In this document: positions 10,108 to 21,850 of the stretch, one piece after another
Position numbering within the stretch: the first letter of the stretch is position 1
Layout: every line of letters starts with the position of its first letter
Assembly: GCA_003508835.1 (NCBI GenBank)
Contig: PUFA01000183.1
Coordinates: 310,001-374,000, forward strand
Length of the DNA: 64,000 nt
Direction: 5' to 3'
Origin: Eonycteris spelaea
Lineage: Eukaryota; Chordata; Mammalia; Chiroptera; Pteropodidae
Notes under the pieces: generated by a model
Seen by the model: the letters and a program-made list of their open reading frames with translations, nothing else
What the model was told of the DNA's origin: nothing
Database searches by the model: none
Program-made: the position numbers and the translations under genes

Positions 10108-12481
10108 AGAGGGAAAAGAAATGGCATAGATAATAGAAGTTCTGTTCATCCCTCTGGTGACCAAATCAAAGTTGTGATGGAAATAAGGAGCAAGCAGCAA
10201 GGAAAGATCTTCTGGGATCTAGATGAGCAATCCATACAACTAGGAAGAAATCCAAGAAATCACCTTGCAATGACAGAAGGTAGGACGGGGCGAGGATGTG
10301 GGGCTGCCCAGTTTCAAGTACCTGAGTGAGACAGAGGCTGCGGCAGTGGCAGAGGCAGACTCTTCTTAAAGGGGCCATGTCTTGGAGCAGATTTTTACTG
10401 TGATGGTCCTGCTTGCTCTGAACACCAGTGTCAATTCAGCTGTGCTCAGGAAGCACCAGAGACTTACAGGGAAACATTGTCAGAGTGAGGACAAAGGGGA
10501 GACTCGCTCTATAGAGAAGTGCCGGCAGTATCCATTGTTCCCTGTTGAGCCCTCCCCATCCCAGTGCACAGATACAGCGCCACCATAGCTGTGACATCAT
10601 CAAACTGAAAAACAGAGGTTGCTCTGCCCAAAGGATTCCCTGAAACCCCAGTTGTGCCAACTTGAGGCTCCACCCAAGCCACATCCAGGTATATCCTCAG
10701 CAAGATAGGTGCTCCTTGCCAAGCAGTGCCTAACTCACACTAGAGGCAGCTGGCCTCAGTTTCTGGTGTGGCCTTTTGAGGCAACTATAAGCACAGCATC
10801 TGTGGATTGCTTGCTGAATCTTAACAGGTGGCCCTGGAGAGTAGAGGCTTGGGCTAAATTTGGCCTGCAGCTGAACCCCTCTCAGGACTGTGCCACTGGA
10901 CACCTACTTCACAAATCCACACTAATAAGACTGGGAGACTTAGGAGCTTTGCTTAGTAGAAACAGACACAGAAAGGCAGCCAAAATGGGAAGACAAAGAA
11001 GCAGAAACCATATGAGAGAACAGAACAGAGATCCAGATATAATGGAGTCAAGTAATCTAACAGATGCAGAGTTCAAAACACTGGTTATAAAGATGCTCAA
11101 TGAACTTTTGGGAAGTGTAGATAAATTCAGTGAGAACTTCAACAAAGAGATAAAAAAACATAAAAATGGAAATGGAAATTATAAAAGGAACCAGTCTGAA
11201 ATGAAGAACACATTATCTGAGATGAGAAGTATATAAATGGAATAAACAAAGGAATAAACAAAGTGAATAAAGAAAAGGATCAAATGCCCTATCTAGAGGA
11301 GGAAAGCCAAGGACACTCAATCAGAATGGCAAGAAAAAGATGCCAAGACTATAAAAAAATTTAAGGAGATATGGGACACTATTAAGGGTCAAATATCCAT
11401 CTGATCGGCATACCTGAAGGAAAACAAGATGTTTGAACAGATGTTTGAAGAAATAATGATGGAAAACTTTCCTAACCTGGTGGAGGAAATGGACATAAAA
11501 CTGCAGAAAGCTCAGAGAATCCAAGAAAGATGAACCCAGAGAGGCTCACACCAAGACATATCATAATTAAAACCCAAAGGTTAAAGACAAATAAAGAATA
11601 TTAAAAGTAGCAAGAGAAAAGCAGATAGTTACCTACAAGAGAACACCCATAAGACTGGCAGCTGATTTCTCAAAAGAAACTATGCATGACAGCAGGACTT
11701 GGCAAAAAATATTTGACGTGAAGACCCAGGGTCTACAATCAAGAATACTTTATCCAGCAAAGCTATCATTTAGAGTTGAAGGATAGATAAAAAGCTTCCC
11801 AGACAAAAATAAGCTAAAGGAATTTATCACCACCAAGCCAGAATTACAGGAAATGTTGGAGGGATTTATTTAAGAAGAAAAAACATGTATTAAAACAGGA
11901 ATAAAGAATGGTAATGACTGCATTCTATCAATAAGTACCTTAAATAGAAAAGAATTAAGTGCTCCAACTAAAGGATAGAGTGGATAAATAGATAGGAAAA
12001 CAAGACCCCTACATGTTTCCTATAAGAGACTCACTTCAGATTAAAAGACACACACAGACTAAAAGGAAGGGAATGGAAAAGTTGATTGCTTTGATGGACC
12101 TAGAAGGTATTTAAGTCAAACAGAGAATGATAAACACTATATGGTTTCACTTATATATGGAATCTAAGGAATAAAAAGAACAAACTAACCAAAAACAGAC
12201 TCACATAAAAAGGACATTTTGGTGATAACAAGGGAGAGGTGGTTGGGGGCTGGGAGAAAGAGGTGAATGTTTAAAGAAGTATGAATCAGTAGCTGATGGA
12301 TGGTCGCAGGAATGGGGAGCATGGCATAGGGAATGCAGCTAGCATTAATATGTTGGCTAGGTGGAGGATCAGGAGAGGGAGGGAGCAACTGAGGGAATGT
12401 TTTATGAACTATATAGATGTCTAACCAATGTAGTCTGTACTTGAAACTAATTAAAATGAACAACTTTTTTTTTTTTAAAAA
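10108..12481 (+). mobile_element. HAL1-type, internally deleted L1 (about 2.4 kb)
   Basis: In order: a 5' UTR (10,108-10,984), an ORF1 remnant (10,985 to about 11,880), a short piece of the start of ORF2 (about 11,955-12,085, matching the endonuclease N-terminal region), a jump to the L1 3' end (from about 12,090; the ATGGTTTCACTTATATATGG block) and a T/A-rich tail (12,466-12,481). A 15-bp target-site duplication brackets it, so it went in as one unit with this structure. Half-L1 (HAL1) elements are a known class: L1 derivatives with ORF1 but without a working ORF2, mobilised in trans. Length and layout fit. A single copy with a private internal deletion is the alternative. Confidence 0.75.
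10985..11880 (+). pseudogene. L1/HAL1 ORF1 remnant
   Basis: The start ATG at 10,985 lies in GCCAAAATGGGAAGAC, a conserved L1 ORF1 start context. The frame stays open for 83 codons, beginning MGRQRSRNHMREQNRDPD and including a hydrophilic, coiled-coil-like stretch (F.TLVIKML.ELLGSVDKF). It stops at 11,234-11,236. Beyond that, homology continues in shifting frames: an N-I-H-L-I-G-I-P-E-G block of the RRM domain near 11,388-11,420 and the C-terminal domain to about 11,880. The product would have been the RNA-binding ORF1 protein; this copy cannot make it. The frame is also open upstream of the ATG into the 5' UTR, which I take to be chance. Confidence 0.8.
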
Positions 12482-12496
12482 AAGAATACTTGATAG
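12482..12496. repeat. Target-site duplication, right copy
   Basis: AAGAATACTTGATAG directly follows the A-rich tail and pairs with 10,093-10,107 (14 of 15 identical). Confidence 0.8.
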
Positions 12497-13689
12497 CTGA
12501 TGTTGTGTGTTTTCACTGCATCTTCAAGAGGACTATATTTTGTGGTTATTACTCTTTTTGTTGACAGTGAAATTGATCAGTGAGTTGGAGCATGGTCAGC
12601 CTGATTTATTCTTTATAAAATTTATCTAATGGTTTTACTATCCACTGGTCATTGCTGCTTGATCCATTTTCATTAGGGTTTGTAAAATACTAATTTCTGA
12701 TTCTATCATTTCTTTTTTATTAATTAACTGCATTTTTATGATTAAAAACATACTAATCAAATATTTTATTACTCTTAAATATAACATGGGTAGGAAAGAC
12801 AATATAAATGTTTACATTTTTGACTTACCAGTTTTCAGAATAATGAGTTGGTTTTCTAACATTCTTCGAAAGTGACTAATGATATTTATTAGTATACTTA
12901 TGAATGCATGAATTTTAACATATTTAATGTTCAACCCATTATGGTTACTCTCCTTTTTAACATTCAAAATATATCATCCTTAGCCAATGGAAATGCCTAT
13001 AAGTTGACTTCTAAATCTTTTTAGCATGACTTCAGTAACCTTAAATTACTTCCTTGTTATCTGAATACAACAAAGTGTTCCAAATTCATCTTGACTCTCT
13101 TCTGCCCCATTTTTGGAAACAGAAATTACATCAAATAGACCTGTCTTATTTTACTGGGAAATGACATTAAGAGACCACAGCCTGGATGTGAGAGGTGGTA
13201 AGTATAACCAGATTGATCATTGTTTCTTGGCATTTCTAACAGAGGCAAAAAATGCATTTTAGTTTAGAGAAAAAATATATGAGTTTATTCAAATATTTCC
13301 AAATCAAATTCATGATTCTATGGTTTTAACTTTGATTTTATGTTTGTATCTTATTTCTTATATGCTGAAAATTTTGTTTCCTAAATATAATAGTTTCATA
13401 ATAACATCTCAATCTTTATTATTGATATGCTTCCTAAAAATACTTTTAAATTTCTTTGTAACTCTTATTAACCTCCAACTATAGATGTATTGTCACATTA
13501 TACTGTTTTAATGTCATGTAAAATATTTTCTTTGACCAAGTAAAAATCTCTCTATTTAGATTCATTTATTAATTTTGATTTTGTGTTAAAAACTGCTTTA
13601 TAAATTTAATTTTTCTTTATAACTTTGTAACATATCTATAAACTTTAGTGTTGTTAGTCATTTTATTTATTTTTAGAAGTTCTTCAAAT
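12497..13689. other. No recognised feature
   Basis: Very AT-rich sequence without recognisable genes. The last few hundred bases may be a further decayed part of the L1 that becomes recognisable at 13,690. Confidence 0.4.
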
Positions 13690-14480
13690 TTTAGGATATG
13701 TACACTTTATGATATAAGTTGCAGATATTTTTATTTAGAGTCATCAAGTTTTTTACTTTGTTTTGGTGGTTTGTTATACAGAAGCGTTTTATAAAGTAAT
13801 CCAGTTTATCTGTAGTTTCCTTTATTGCCTCTGGATATTGAGTTATAATTGAAGAGTTTTTCTCATCACAGGTTAAGGGCAATTTATTTAGGTTTTTGTC
13901 TAGAACTTGTAGAGATGGAGTTACCTGTAGATCCTTGATTGATTTTAAATTAATCCTGGTTTATGCTATGAGGTGTGAATCCAGTTTTATCTTTTTATAT
14001 AGTTATCCTAACATTACTTAATAAGAAGTCTGCCATTTCCATAGATTCAAGATACCACCTCTATCATATACTAAATTTTTACTTGTATTAAATTTATTTT
14101 TGAATTTTCTGTTTTGTCCTATTATCTATTTATTCCCATGCAAATGCCATGTTCTTTTAGTTATGGTTTATGTATGTTTTAGTATTTAATAGAGTTAGAG
14201 ACCTCTCATTATTTTTTTTAATCATTTTCTGTTGCTATTACTGATTTTTAATCTTTCAAATAAATTTTTAAATTTATTTTGTCTAGCTTCAGTTTAAAAA
14301 CTTACTTTTTTAAAAATTGAGATAACATTAAAGTTATAAATTAATCAGGCAGAATTGACATCTCTATGAGGTTGAAATTTTCTAGCCAAAAGAAAAAAAA
14401 ATCTGTCTTTAGATTTGTACAATAGTCCTTGTTTTTCTTTCAATAGTGTTTATAATTTTTTATTTTATAGATCTTGAATT
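13690..14480 (-). mobile_element. Ancient L1 ORF2 fragment, antisense
   Basis: Several blocks match antisense L1M-type ORF2 in the correct order: GATCCTTGATTGATTTTAAA near 13,932, GTGTGAATCCAGTTTTATC near 13,973, CACCTCTATCATATACTAAA near 14,056, GTTCTTTTAGTTATGG near 14,150 and the GAATTGACATCTCTATGAGG block near 14,352. Divergence is high and no frame survives. Confidence 0.7.
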
Positions 14481-14489
14481 AGTCTGCTT

Positions 14490-15130
14490 AGATTTGTCTG
14501 AGTTTGTCAGATCTGTAGCTTTATGTTTCCCATGTTTTAGAAAATTCTTGACCTTATCTCTTAAAATAGAGATATGCTATCCCATTCTCTCTCTCCTATC
14601 CTTCTGGAATTTTAGTTTCATAAGTGTCAGAACTTTTAATAATGTCCCATGTGTTTTTGCAGCTTCTTCTAATTTCCACATGGTTCCATTTGGATATTTT
14701 TTTATTGAATTGTCTTAGAGTTCACTAAACCTCTGTTCTACTGTGTATAAATTGCTATTAGGCTCATCTATTCAATATGCAATTTCAGTTATTGTATTTT
14801 TTCTTTGTTTCAGTTCAAAAAAATTTATTCTTTTTGAAAGATTTATTTTTTTATGAGATTCTTTATTTTAAAATCTATTTTCACCACATTTAACTCTTCT
14901 TATTAATTATATTACTCATAACTATAAAGTCCTTGCTTGCAAATTCTAACATTTGGATCAACCAGGAGACAGTTTTTAATTTTAGATTTTTCCTCACATT
15001 CAGTCATATGGTTCTGTCAGTAATTTTCTTATCTAATGCTGAACATTGATCATAAAATTTTTTAGAGTTTCCATATGACATTATCTTCCTCCAGAGACCC
15101 ATCTCTCTGCTTGGCAGATATATCTCAATC
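14490..15130. mobile_element. Ancient LINE-like fragment, family not resolved
   Basis: Blocks near 14,925-14,965 (AAAGTCCTTGCTTGCAAATT, followed by TAACATTTGGATCA) and near 15,035-15,085 (CTAATGCTGAACATTGATCA) resemble a common old mammalian interspersed repeat, probably L1/HAL1-related in antisense. I recognise the family by its text pattern but cannot name it with certainty. Confidence 0.45.
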
Positions 15131-15234
15131 CATATATTTACCAAGATTATTAGAAGCTGGATTGCATCTTTAGTAAGACTCTGTTTATTTCTGAGTTACT
15201 TTCTTTCTAAGGAATAGCCTTAGTGCTACCCTAT

Positions 15235-15400
15235 TGTTTTCTATTGATACAAAACAAATTGCTACAAACTTAGTGGCTTGACACAACACAATTTACTATC
15301 TTACAGTTCTGTATGTCAGAAGTCTGACATAGGTTTCACTAGGCTAAAATCAAGGTTTGGACAGGGTTGCTTTCCTTTTGGGAAACTCTAGCAAATGTGG
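15235..15400 (+). mobile_element. MLT1-like LTR, 5' part only
   Basis: Sequence of the type ACAAATTGCTACAAACTTAG, then ...TATCTTACAGTTCTGTATGT, matches the first part of MLT1-type MaLR LTRs, including the GTCAGAAGTCTGACAT block near 15,316. The similarity fades after about 15,400. Confidence 0.55.
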
Positions 15401-16389
15401 TGCTTTCGCAGGATTATCACAACTGTAGAAGTGGTTGATGGGAAGTAGCAGCACAAGTGGAGAGAATGGAGCTGGTGTGGTGACATCAGCATAGAGAAAG
15501 TGTGATTGGCCAGACTTCTTAGAGGCTGGACATCAGACCTTGGCATGATATTTGGCCTGGACTGAGATAGGGAGATCTCTGAATGATGAGAAGTTGGCAA
15601 TGGTCATTTCCTACACACTTAGCTTTTCTTTAGGGAAACATCAGTAAAATCCATGGAAAGGTTGTCTATAACTGGCCTAGGACTAGAATTTGGCTGGGCA
15701 TAATAGTTTAAAGAAGCAAAATTTAATGTAATAATTTAAAAAAATATTTTTTCTACCTTTAATCACCCTTCTCTATCAACAAATTTACCATCACTGCTTC
15801 TCTGGTGACAGTGATAATCTTGCTCCTGGTGTTGAGTCAGACACCAGCATGGCTGGTTGTAGGAGTGAATGTGGTTGGATATCTAAGGTCAAAGGATGGA
15901 AGGCCTCCAGTCTGGGGGCTTCTTTCTTACTTCCTCTTTCTTATCTAGGGTATTTTTTGTGCCACTTGGTTGCCCCTAGAGCCTACTTTCCTGCTATTAG
16001 GCACCAAGCCTCCATTCACCAGATTTCTTCATTATAATTTCTCTCCTCTTTATTAGCAAAATCTGCTGAGGGGTTTCTGAACTATTTTATACTGATGAGG
16101 AAAGGTAAACAAATTAATGGATTAGACTTTATCTCACTGTGGGTACTTTCATTGTGTGGGGCTAAAAGAAAGCCTTGGGTTCAAAGCTGAAGCATTGACC
16201 AACTCAAACAGCCTTCTCAAGTAGGGAGGATTGTTTTTTGGGCTACTATTTCTCTACTCTAAAGTTTCAAAGTTCATTATTCATAATGGGATGCTCAGAG
16301 CAAAGTCACTTCCCAGGCAAAATGAATATTCTCAAAAACCACTAGGATTAGAAAAAACATGAAATATTAAAGATTATTTCATATATAAT
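15401..16389. other. No recognised feature
   Basis: Mixed-composition sequence. The open frame at 15,849-16,037 has no recognisable domain and I take it as chance. Confidence 0.4.
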
Positions 16390-16640
16390 GACTAAATGTA
16401 ATGGGATCTGGAACAAAAAAAAAGACATTGGATAAAATGAAAGAAATCAGAATGAAGTTTCATGTAATAATATGATGTATCTATTTAGGTTCATTAGTTT
16501 TGATGACGGTACCATCTTAATTTAAAATGTTAATAACAAGGGAAACTGATTGCAGGATTATGGGAACTTTCTGCACTATCTTCACAACTATTCTGTAAAT
16601 TTAAAATTATTCCAAAATAAAAATTTTATTTTAAAAAATG
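16390..16640 (+). mobile_element. Ancient L1 3' end with A-rich tail
   Basis: Blocks GGATCTGGAACAAAAAAAAA (16,404), TAACAAGGGAAACTGATTGC (near 16,532), GGGAACTTTCTGCACTATCT (16,560) and a terminal AAATTATTCCAAAATAAAAA match the 3' terminus of old L1M-type elements. The A-rich end at 16,610-16,640 sets the + orientation. Confidence 0.65.
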
Positions 16641-17079
16641 ATTTCATAGGCATAGAAGGTGTTGAAAAGCAAACGGAAGTGGTACAATAAAAGGTTTCAC
16701 TTATTAATATTTTCTCTGTAGATTTACAAAAATTGTGTGAGCAAATCATATTTATCTAGAAATAGCACAGTGGGAATAGAACATTTCAAGTGGGATAGCA
16801 ATGTTACAGAGCCCAGCAACACCACCAAGGCCTTGCTCACTAATTAATAACCCTTTTCATGGATAAAAATGTATATAATTCCTAGTTTTTAAAGAGCCAT
16901 GGGCTGGAAGCCAAAAATTATTCTTGGACTCTATTCTTTCAGAATCCTAAAATTAACCTATTGGAATGACTATTTTACCAGCTATTTAAAATGGAAGTCT
17001 ATCTCTAAAAAAACCATTTTATTATAGTTTTTTAATGAGACTTCAGATTTTTTTACCATTTTCATGAAAAATTTCCAAC

Positions 17080-17117
17080 ACACACACACACAACACACAC
17101 ACACACACACACACACA
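17080..17117. repeat. (CA)n microsatellite in an old LINE-type sequence
   Basis: CA-repeat with one AAC interruption. The flanks (GAAAAATTTCCAAC before it, and TAAAAAATCCCTATGTGCC with a CCAGCTTCATTAGTTATCAA block to about 17,240 after it) resemble an ancient LINE 3' region of the kind also seen at 63,870-64,000. The repeat seems to have grown inside it. Confidence 0.9.
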
Positions 17118-17289
17118 ACTAGATAGAACAGTATAAAAAATCCCTATGTGCCATTAACCAGCTTCATTAGTTATCAAAACTCACAAGTTCGTTTTATTTC
17201 TCCATCTACCCTCTTATTATTTGCCTGGATATTAAAGCAACTCCCAGCTATAAGAGTCACTTTTTTTAAGTATACCAGTGTTTTAGCAT

Positions 17290-17420
17290 TCTTCTTTAAA
17301 GATTTATAGAGTGCCTACCTGTGAGGCAAATGTTGTAGGAGTAAGCATAGAAATGAGTCAGATATGGGTCTTGCTTGAAAGGAGGAGTTTAGTTTAGTGA
17401 GGAGCTGAGACATAAACATA
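17290..17420 (-). mobile_element. Possible L2 3'-end fragment, antisense
   Basis: TAGAGTGCCTACCTGTGAGG and the following lines resemble the antisense of the L2 3' terminus (GAGTGCCTACTATGTGCCAG type). Short and diverged. Confidence 0.4.
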
Positions 17421-17864
17421 AAAACCCCAATTCATGATATGATGGGCTAAATGTTTGTGATAGAGGCACAGATAAAATACTTAGGAGCTCAGAGTAGGGG
17501 TTGAGAACTTCAGCTAAGAGAGCTGAGAGAAACTTTGTAGTGGAGGCTACATCTGACTCAGACTATAAATGCTGGCCAGAGCTACATGCACAGCAGAACA
17601 AGGAGAGAAGACAAGCTACCTGTTTCCCTAGCCTGTGCTCACCTTTCTTCAAATACACACATAGGGAAGGGAGCTCTCAAAATAAAGTTTTCCTCCAAAA
17701 AATGGACCCACCATAATTCACCAAAAATTAAAGGCAACTTCAGCCTAATTTTATGAAAGAGAACTTTAAAAGGCTAGTTTTCTACAAACCTGACAGAATG
17801 CGGATTCAGAAAGAAATTGACTATAAAAAATCAAGTAATTCTACATTCTTGCACTTCTGAGTTT

Positions 17865-17933
17865 ATACACACACACATATACATATATATACATACATAC
17901 ACACACATTACACATATAAATACATACACATAC
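17865..17933. repeat. Mixed (CA)/(TA) simple repeat
   Basis: Alternating purine-pyrimidine tract of ACAC, ATAT and ACAT units over about 70 bp. Confidence 0.9.
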
Positions 17934-20900
17934 CTGCTGTGAGGATTTAAAGATGTTGGAGTAAAAATAAATAATTATTGATTTAAGTTTTGGCTTGGAA
18001 GTAGCAAAATGTCCAAGAATAAAAAGTATAGTGACAGAGCAAACCTTAGAAATGAGGAGAGCACTTTTTCAGGATGTTTGTGTTTAGGTGTAAAGGAAAA
18101 CAGGATGAGAAAGGAGGAAATGATGATTGTAACAATTTAATTTTCTCAGTGAAGTGGAAGCAAGATTATGTGCCAACCATGGGAGTCAGATTGAATTGGA
18201 AGCAAAGAATTATCCAACAATGGTGACTAAGGTGCTGCTCTCTGCACACTCTAGGTTCTTCCATATAAGTTCTAGTTAACTAGCAATTAGGTGAGACTAC
18301 ATGGTTAGTCCTGGTCCAATGATGTATGAGCATCACAATTTGCATTGTTTCCATGATGAGGCACTAGAGAGCTGGGTGTCAACTTCGGCCTTCTCTTCCC
18401 CTGCCATAGTAACCTTGGGAGCCACATGTGAGATGGTGAGATGGCAGTATCACTAGATGAAAAGCTGGATCTGAAATTATCGTATGAAAGAGAGCCTAGC
18501 CAAGAGGTCTTGGCCATCACATAACTGAGATATGGACATCTTGAGGTTTGTTTGCCTAACCCCACTAGAACACTCATAGTCCAGCTGAAGGAAGCACCAT
18601 GGTTTCCTCTGATGTATGTCTGCTGAATCTCTGCAATTAGATAAACCCTAAAAACAGAGACCATGCCTCAGACACCCTAGAGGACCTAACCTAGGTTACA
18701 GAGTCACTGAATGTAAAAATGAGTTGAAGAAAGCCTTGGAGATTTACCTTCTATATTCTCAGATTTCATAAAGAGCAAATAAAAAAAACTTAACGTTTCA
18801 GTTAGAAAAATAAGGTGGTGGTCTACAGAGATCACTCTGGGAAGAGTGTTCAAATTTTTTAAGGAGTGTTTGAATTTGCAAGGTCACAGTATTCATTGTG
18901 TTCAACAACAATGATATGATTGTGTAGAATGAATTCCCACAGGCAGATTCAGTTTAAGTATCAGATCAGGGGCCAGAACACTCAAACACCACGCTGATTT
19001 CAAAATTATACTTACTTCTCAGTTGTTCCCCTAAATATTTTGATCAACTATACAGTTTCAAAGCAACAGGAGATGTGAATCCTGGATATGGTACAGTCTC
19101 AGAGAATGTTTCAAAAACAACAAAATCATTATAGAATCAAGACATTTTAGAGATGTTCTTCAGGTGCCATAAACCTTTGTACTTGGAAAAAATAAAGCAA
19201 CTCCTGCCAACAGCACTGATGTTAGATCAGCAGGTTTCCCATCTTAAGTGCATACAAAACTCAGAAGAAAGAACATGGAGGAAATATAAGTAACAGCCTA
19301 AGAAATCATGATAGAGGATAGAATTTCATAATGCTTTGATAGACATAGCAGTTTAGTACTTAAAAGCATGAACTAGAATAAACCCACAACTTCTTATTAT
19401 AAAGATGATAATTAACATTTGTATAGCATTTTGTAATTAAAAAATGTTCTGGTAAATCGCACCATTTATTTTTTTATAATAAATGTCTGAGGTAGGTAAT
19501 ATTACTAGTTCTTTTACAGTAAATCAAACAACAGGCTGCAGACACTATTCACTTTCTGTTATAGGAATATTGGCAGAAATTAGGCATCAAAGTGAGTGTT
19601 CCATTGAGCCCTTTCTGCCTGAGAAAAGAGTCGGGTGGAAGCATGAAATGGCCATCTGGACCAGAAGGAGCTTCTACTTCCTCCTTTGGCTCTCTGGTTT
19701 GTCCAGTCTGTTGGGTGGGATCCTTGCAGCATGGTGGCGAAAGGCCAGGGAACAAGTGCACCCATAGATGATCTAGGACATAAATGAGCCACATTGCTTC
19801 TTAGATGCACCTAACTTTACTTGTGTTTTTCAAGAGAAGACCCAAAGACACAAGAGAGAGGTTCGCTTATGTCACAGGCCGTACCTGATTGAGTGTTAGC
19901 TTTAAATGTTTTTGAACTCCTTATGGAAGTTTTAATTAATTCTGTGTCTTCTAAGGGGTGGAATTTTAAAATTACCCTGGGGCCTTTGTTCTAAGAAAAG
20001 ACCCTTGAGGTCTCCTTAGTTAGACAAAATGTAACTTTGAGGGAATGACAGAAATGTAAGGAGCAGATATGTGTTGTATCTTTTAGTAGATCTATGTCTC
20101 TTACAAAGATAAAAAGTTTCTAAGTTTGGATGAATGGTAAAGACTAGTTAGTTGTTATAATCACACACTCTGTTCTATCTATGGTGCTCAGTCTGTGCCT
20201 TCTTCTTCATCATCAAGCACTTGTTTACAGAAGCAGAACTGTGATAAAGAGAACATAAACCAAGCATTCTCATCATGAAAGCAGAAAAGTTAAAAAAGGA
20301 CTAGGAAGAATTTGGGATAGTTCACTTTGAATTGGATTGCTGTTTTCTGGCAAACAGTTTTATTTAAGATTGACTAGCCCAGGCTTTGGTAAATCTATTG
20401 TACGGAGCTACTTCAGCATTTCTTGAGGCCTTATGGCCAGGTCACACCTGTGGAAGGGTAAAATATTTCCTAAAGGGAAGGATATTTATATAGTCAATCA
20501 TCCTGGTGAAAATAATTATAGGAAATAAATGAAGAAGATGGCCTTAGACTAGGTCAAGAAACAGCTTCCTCCTTTCTCTGAGCTGTTTGGCCAACATTCT
20601 CAACAAAATGCTCCAGTGGGAGATGGGACATTGCCTCTATCATGTGAGAATGAGCTGGGGTCTAAACATGGAGGTGATCCAGTAAGCAACCATGAGATTA
20701 GTAGGCTCCTATAACAAATACCTGTATTATATCTACATATTATTATTTACATTAATAATAGTATCTTTACTGCATTTTTCTTTGTTACCTCTGAGCCTCA
20801 GTATCATCTGAAGATTTTGTCAAAAGTTATAGCCTAGCTTCGTGAGTAAGGAATCTCTGAGAAACAACTTGTCCCCAGCTTAACCTTGAGTATCAAGTAA

Positions 20901-21694
20901 AGGAGCATGGTGGAGACTGTGCTGCCACCGGAGATATTTCTGTGCTTGCTGGAGCAGTGATCACTGGACGTTGATCACCAGCAGAGGCAGCAGCCTGGTA
21001 GCCTAGAGACAAGTAGGAGTAGAGGAATGAAGTGTCTGGAGTCTGTAACCTGGGACTCTGCAGAATCAATATGTAAAGGAAGTTCTGTCAATAAAAATGA
21101 TGGGATTCAGACCACTGAATTCAACTATGCCTAAACATGGAACACATTAAAACAATTTCTATCAAGAATGCTTGGTTGAGATATGTTATTGCTTACTGAA
21201 ATATCTGGAGTAAAAATTATAGCAAATTCTTTTTGTTTTATTTTGATTTCAGCTGCATTGATAGGAAAGAGTTAAACTGCAAGAAAACAATCAGAGCTTA
21301 ATTATTTTCTAGTGTATGTTCCAGCAATCTTTGTCCAGAAAAAATTACTCAAAACACTGCAAAATCTTAAGTCAAATTTTAATGTTTTTATTGCATCATA
21401 TTTATTAAGATTAGAAAGTAATGATAATGTCATCAATAGAACATATTTTGTTCTAAAATATGTAAAATTTATTATAACTTTCCTAGGTCTAAAGTTAACT
21501 GCCATCAGGCTTTATGAAGAAATTGTATTTATAAGTATTAATTATGCTTTATACCTGGCAAGCTCTTAGGTAAAAAGGAGCATGTGAAAAAATTGGAGTG
21601 TCACGTCTGCCACCAGTGGGGGAAAAATCCTCTAAAGATGATCATTCTACTGATTTAGTTAATAGCATCCTCTTTTATTTCCCACTATTGTCTT
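17934..21694. other. Mostly unrecognised; a weak MIR-like patch near 19,385-19,560
   Basis: About 3.8 kb without an identifiable gene. The patch at 19,385-19,560 (TTGTATAGCATTTTGTAATT, then GAGGTAGGTAATATTACTAG, then TTTTACAG) resembles an antisense MIR-type or L2-type ancient repeat. Open frames at 18,305-18,664 (119 codons, minus) and 19,483-19,767 (94 codons, plus) show no domain or splice context that I can defend. Confidence 0.4.
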
Positions 21695-21850
21695 ATGAGT
21701 TAGATGACTTTGTACAAGTAAACCTAAATCACTTCATCATCTTTAAAATGGTGGTAATAATAGTTTTTACCTCACAGCTGTTTTAAGAACTAAGTGAGAC
21801 AATCCAGAGTGTGTGACATACAGCAAGTATTGGTATTTGCGATTAGTCTA
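21695..21850 (+). mobile_element. MIR SINE fragment
   Basis: GACTTTGTACAAGTAAACCT, then ATCTTTAAAATGGTGGTAAT and TTTTACCTCACAGCTGTTTT followed by AAGTGAGACAATCC, match the MIR core and 3' part in order. Confidence 0.7.

Noticed and set aside
12574..12606. Text resembling the head of a tRNA-derived SINE (GATCAGTGAGTTGGAGCATG)
   Set aside because: No box A/B spacing, SINE body or A-tail follows.
18305..18664. 119-codon minus frame
   Set aside because: No domain, no codon bias and no adjoining splice or start context.
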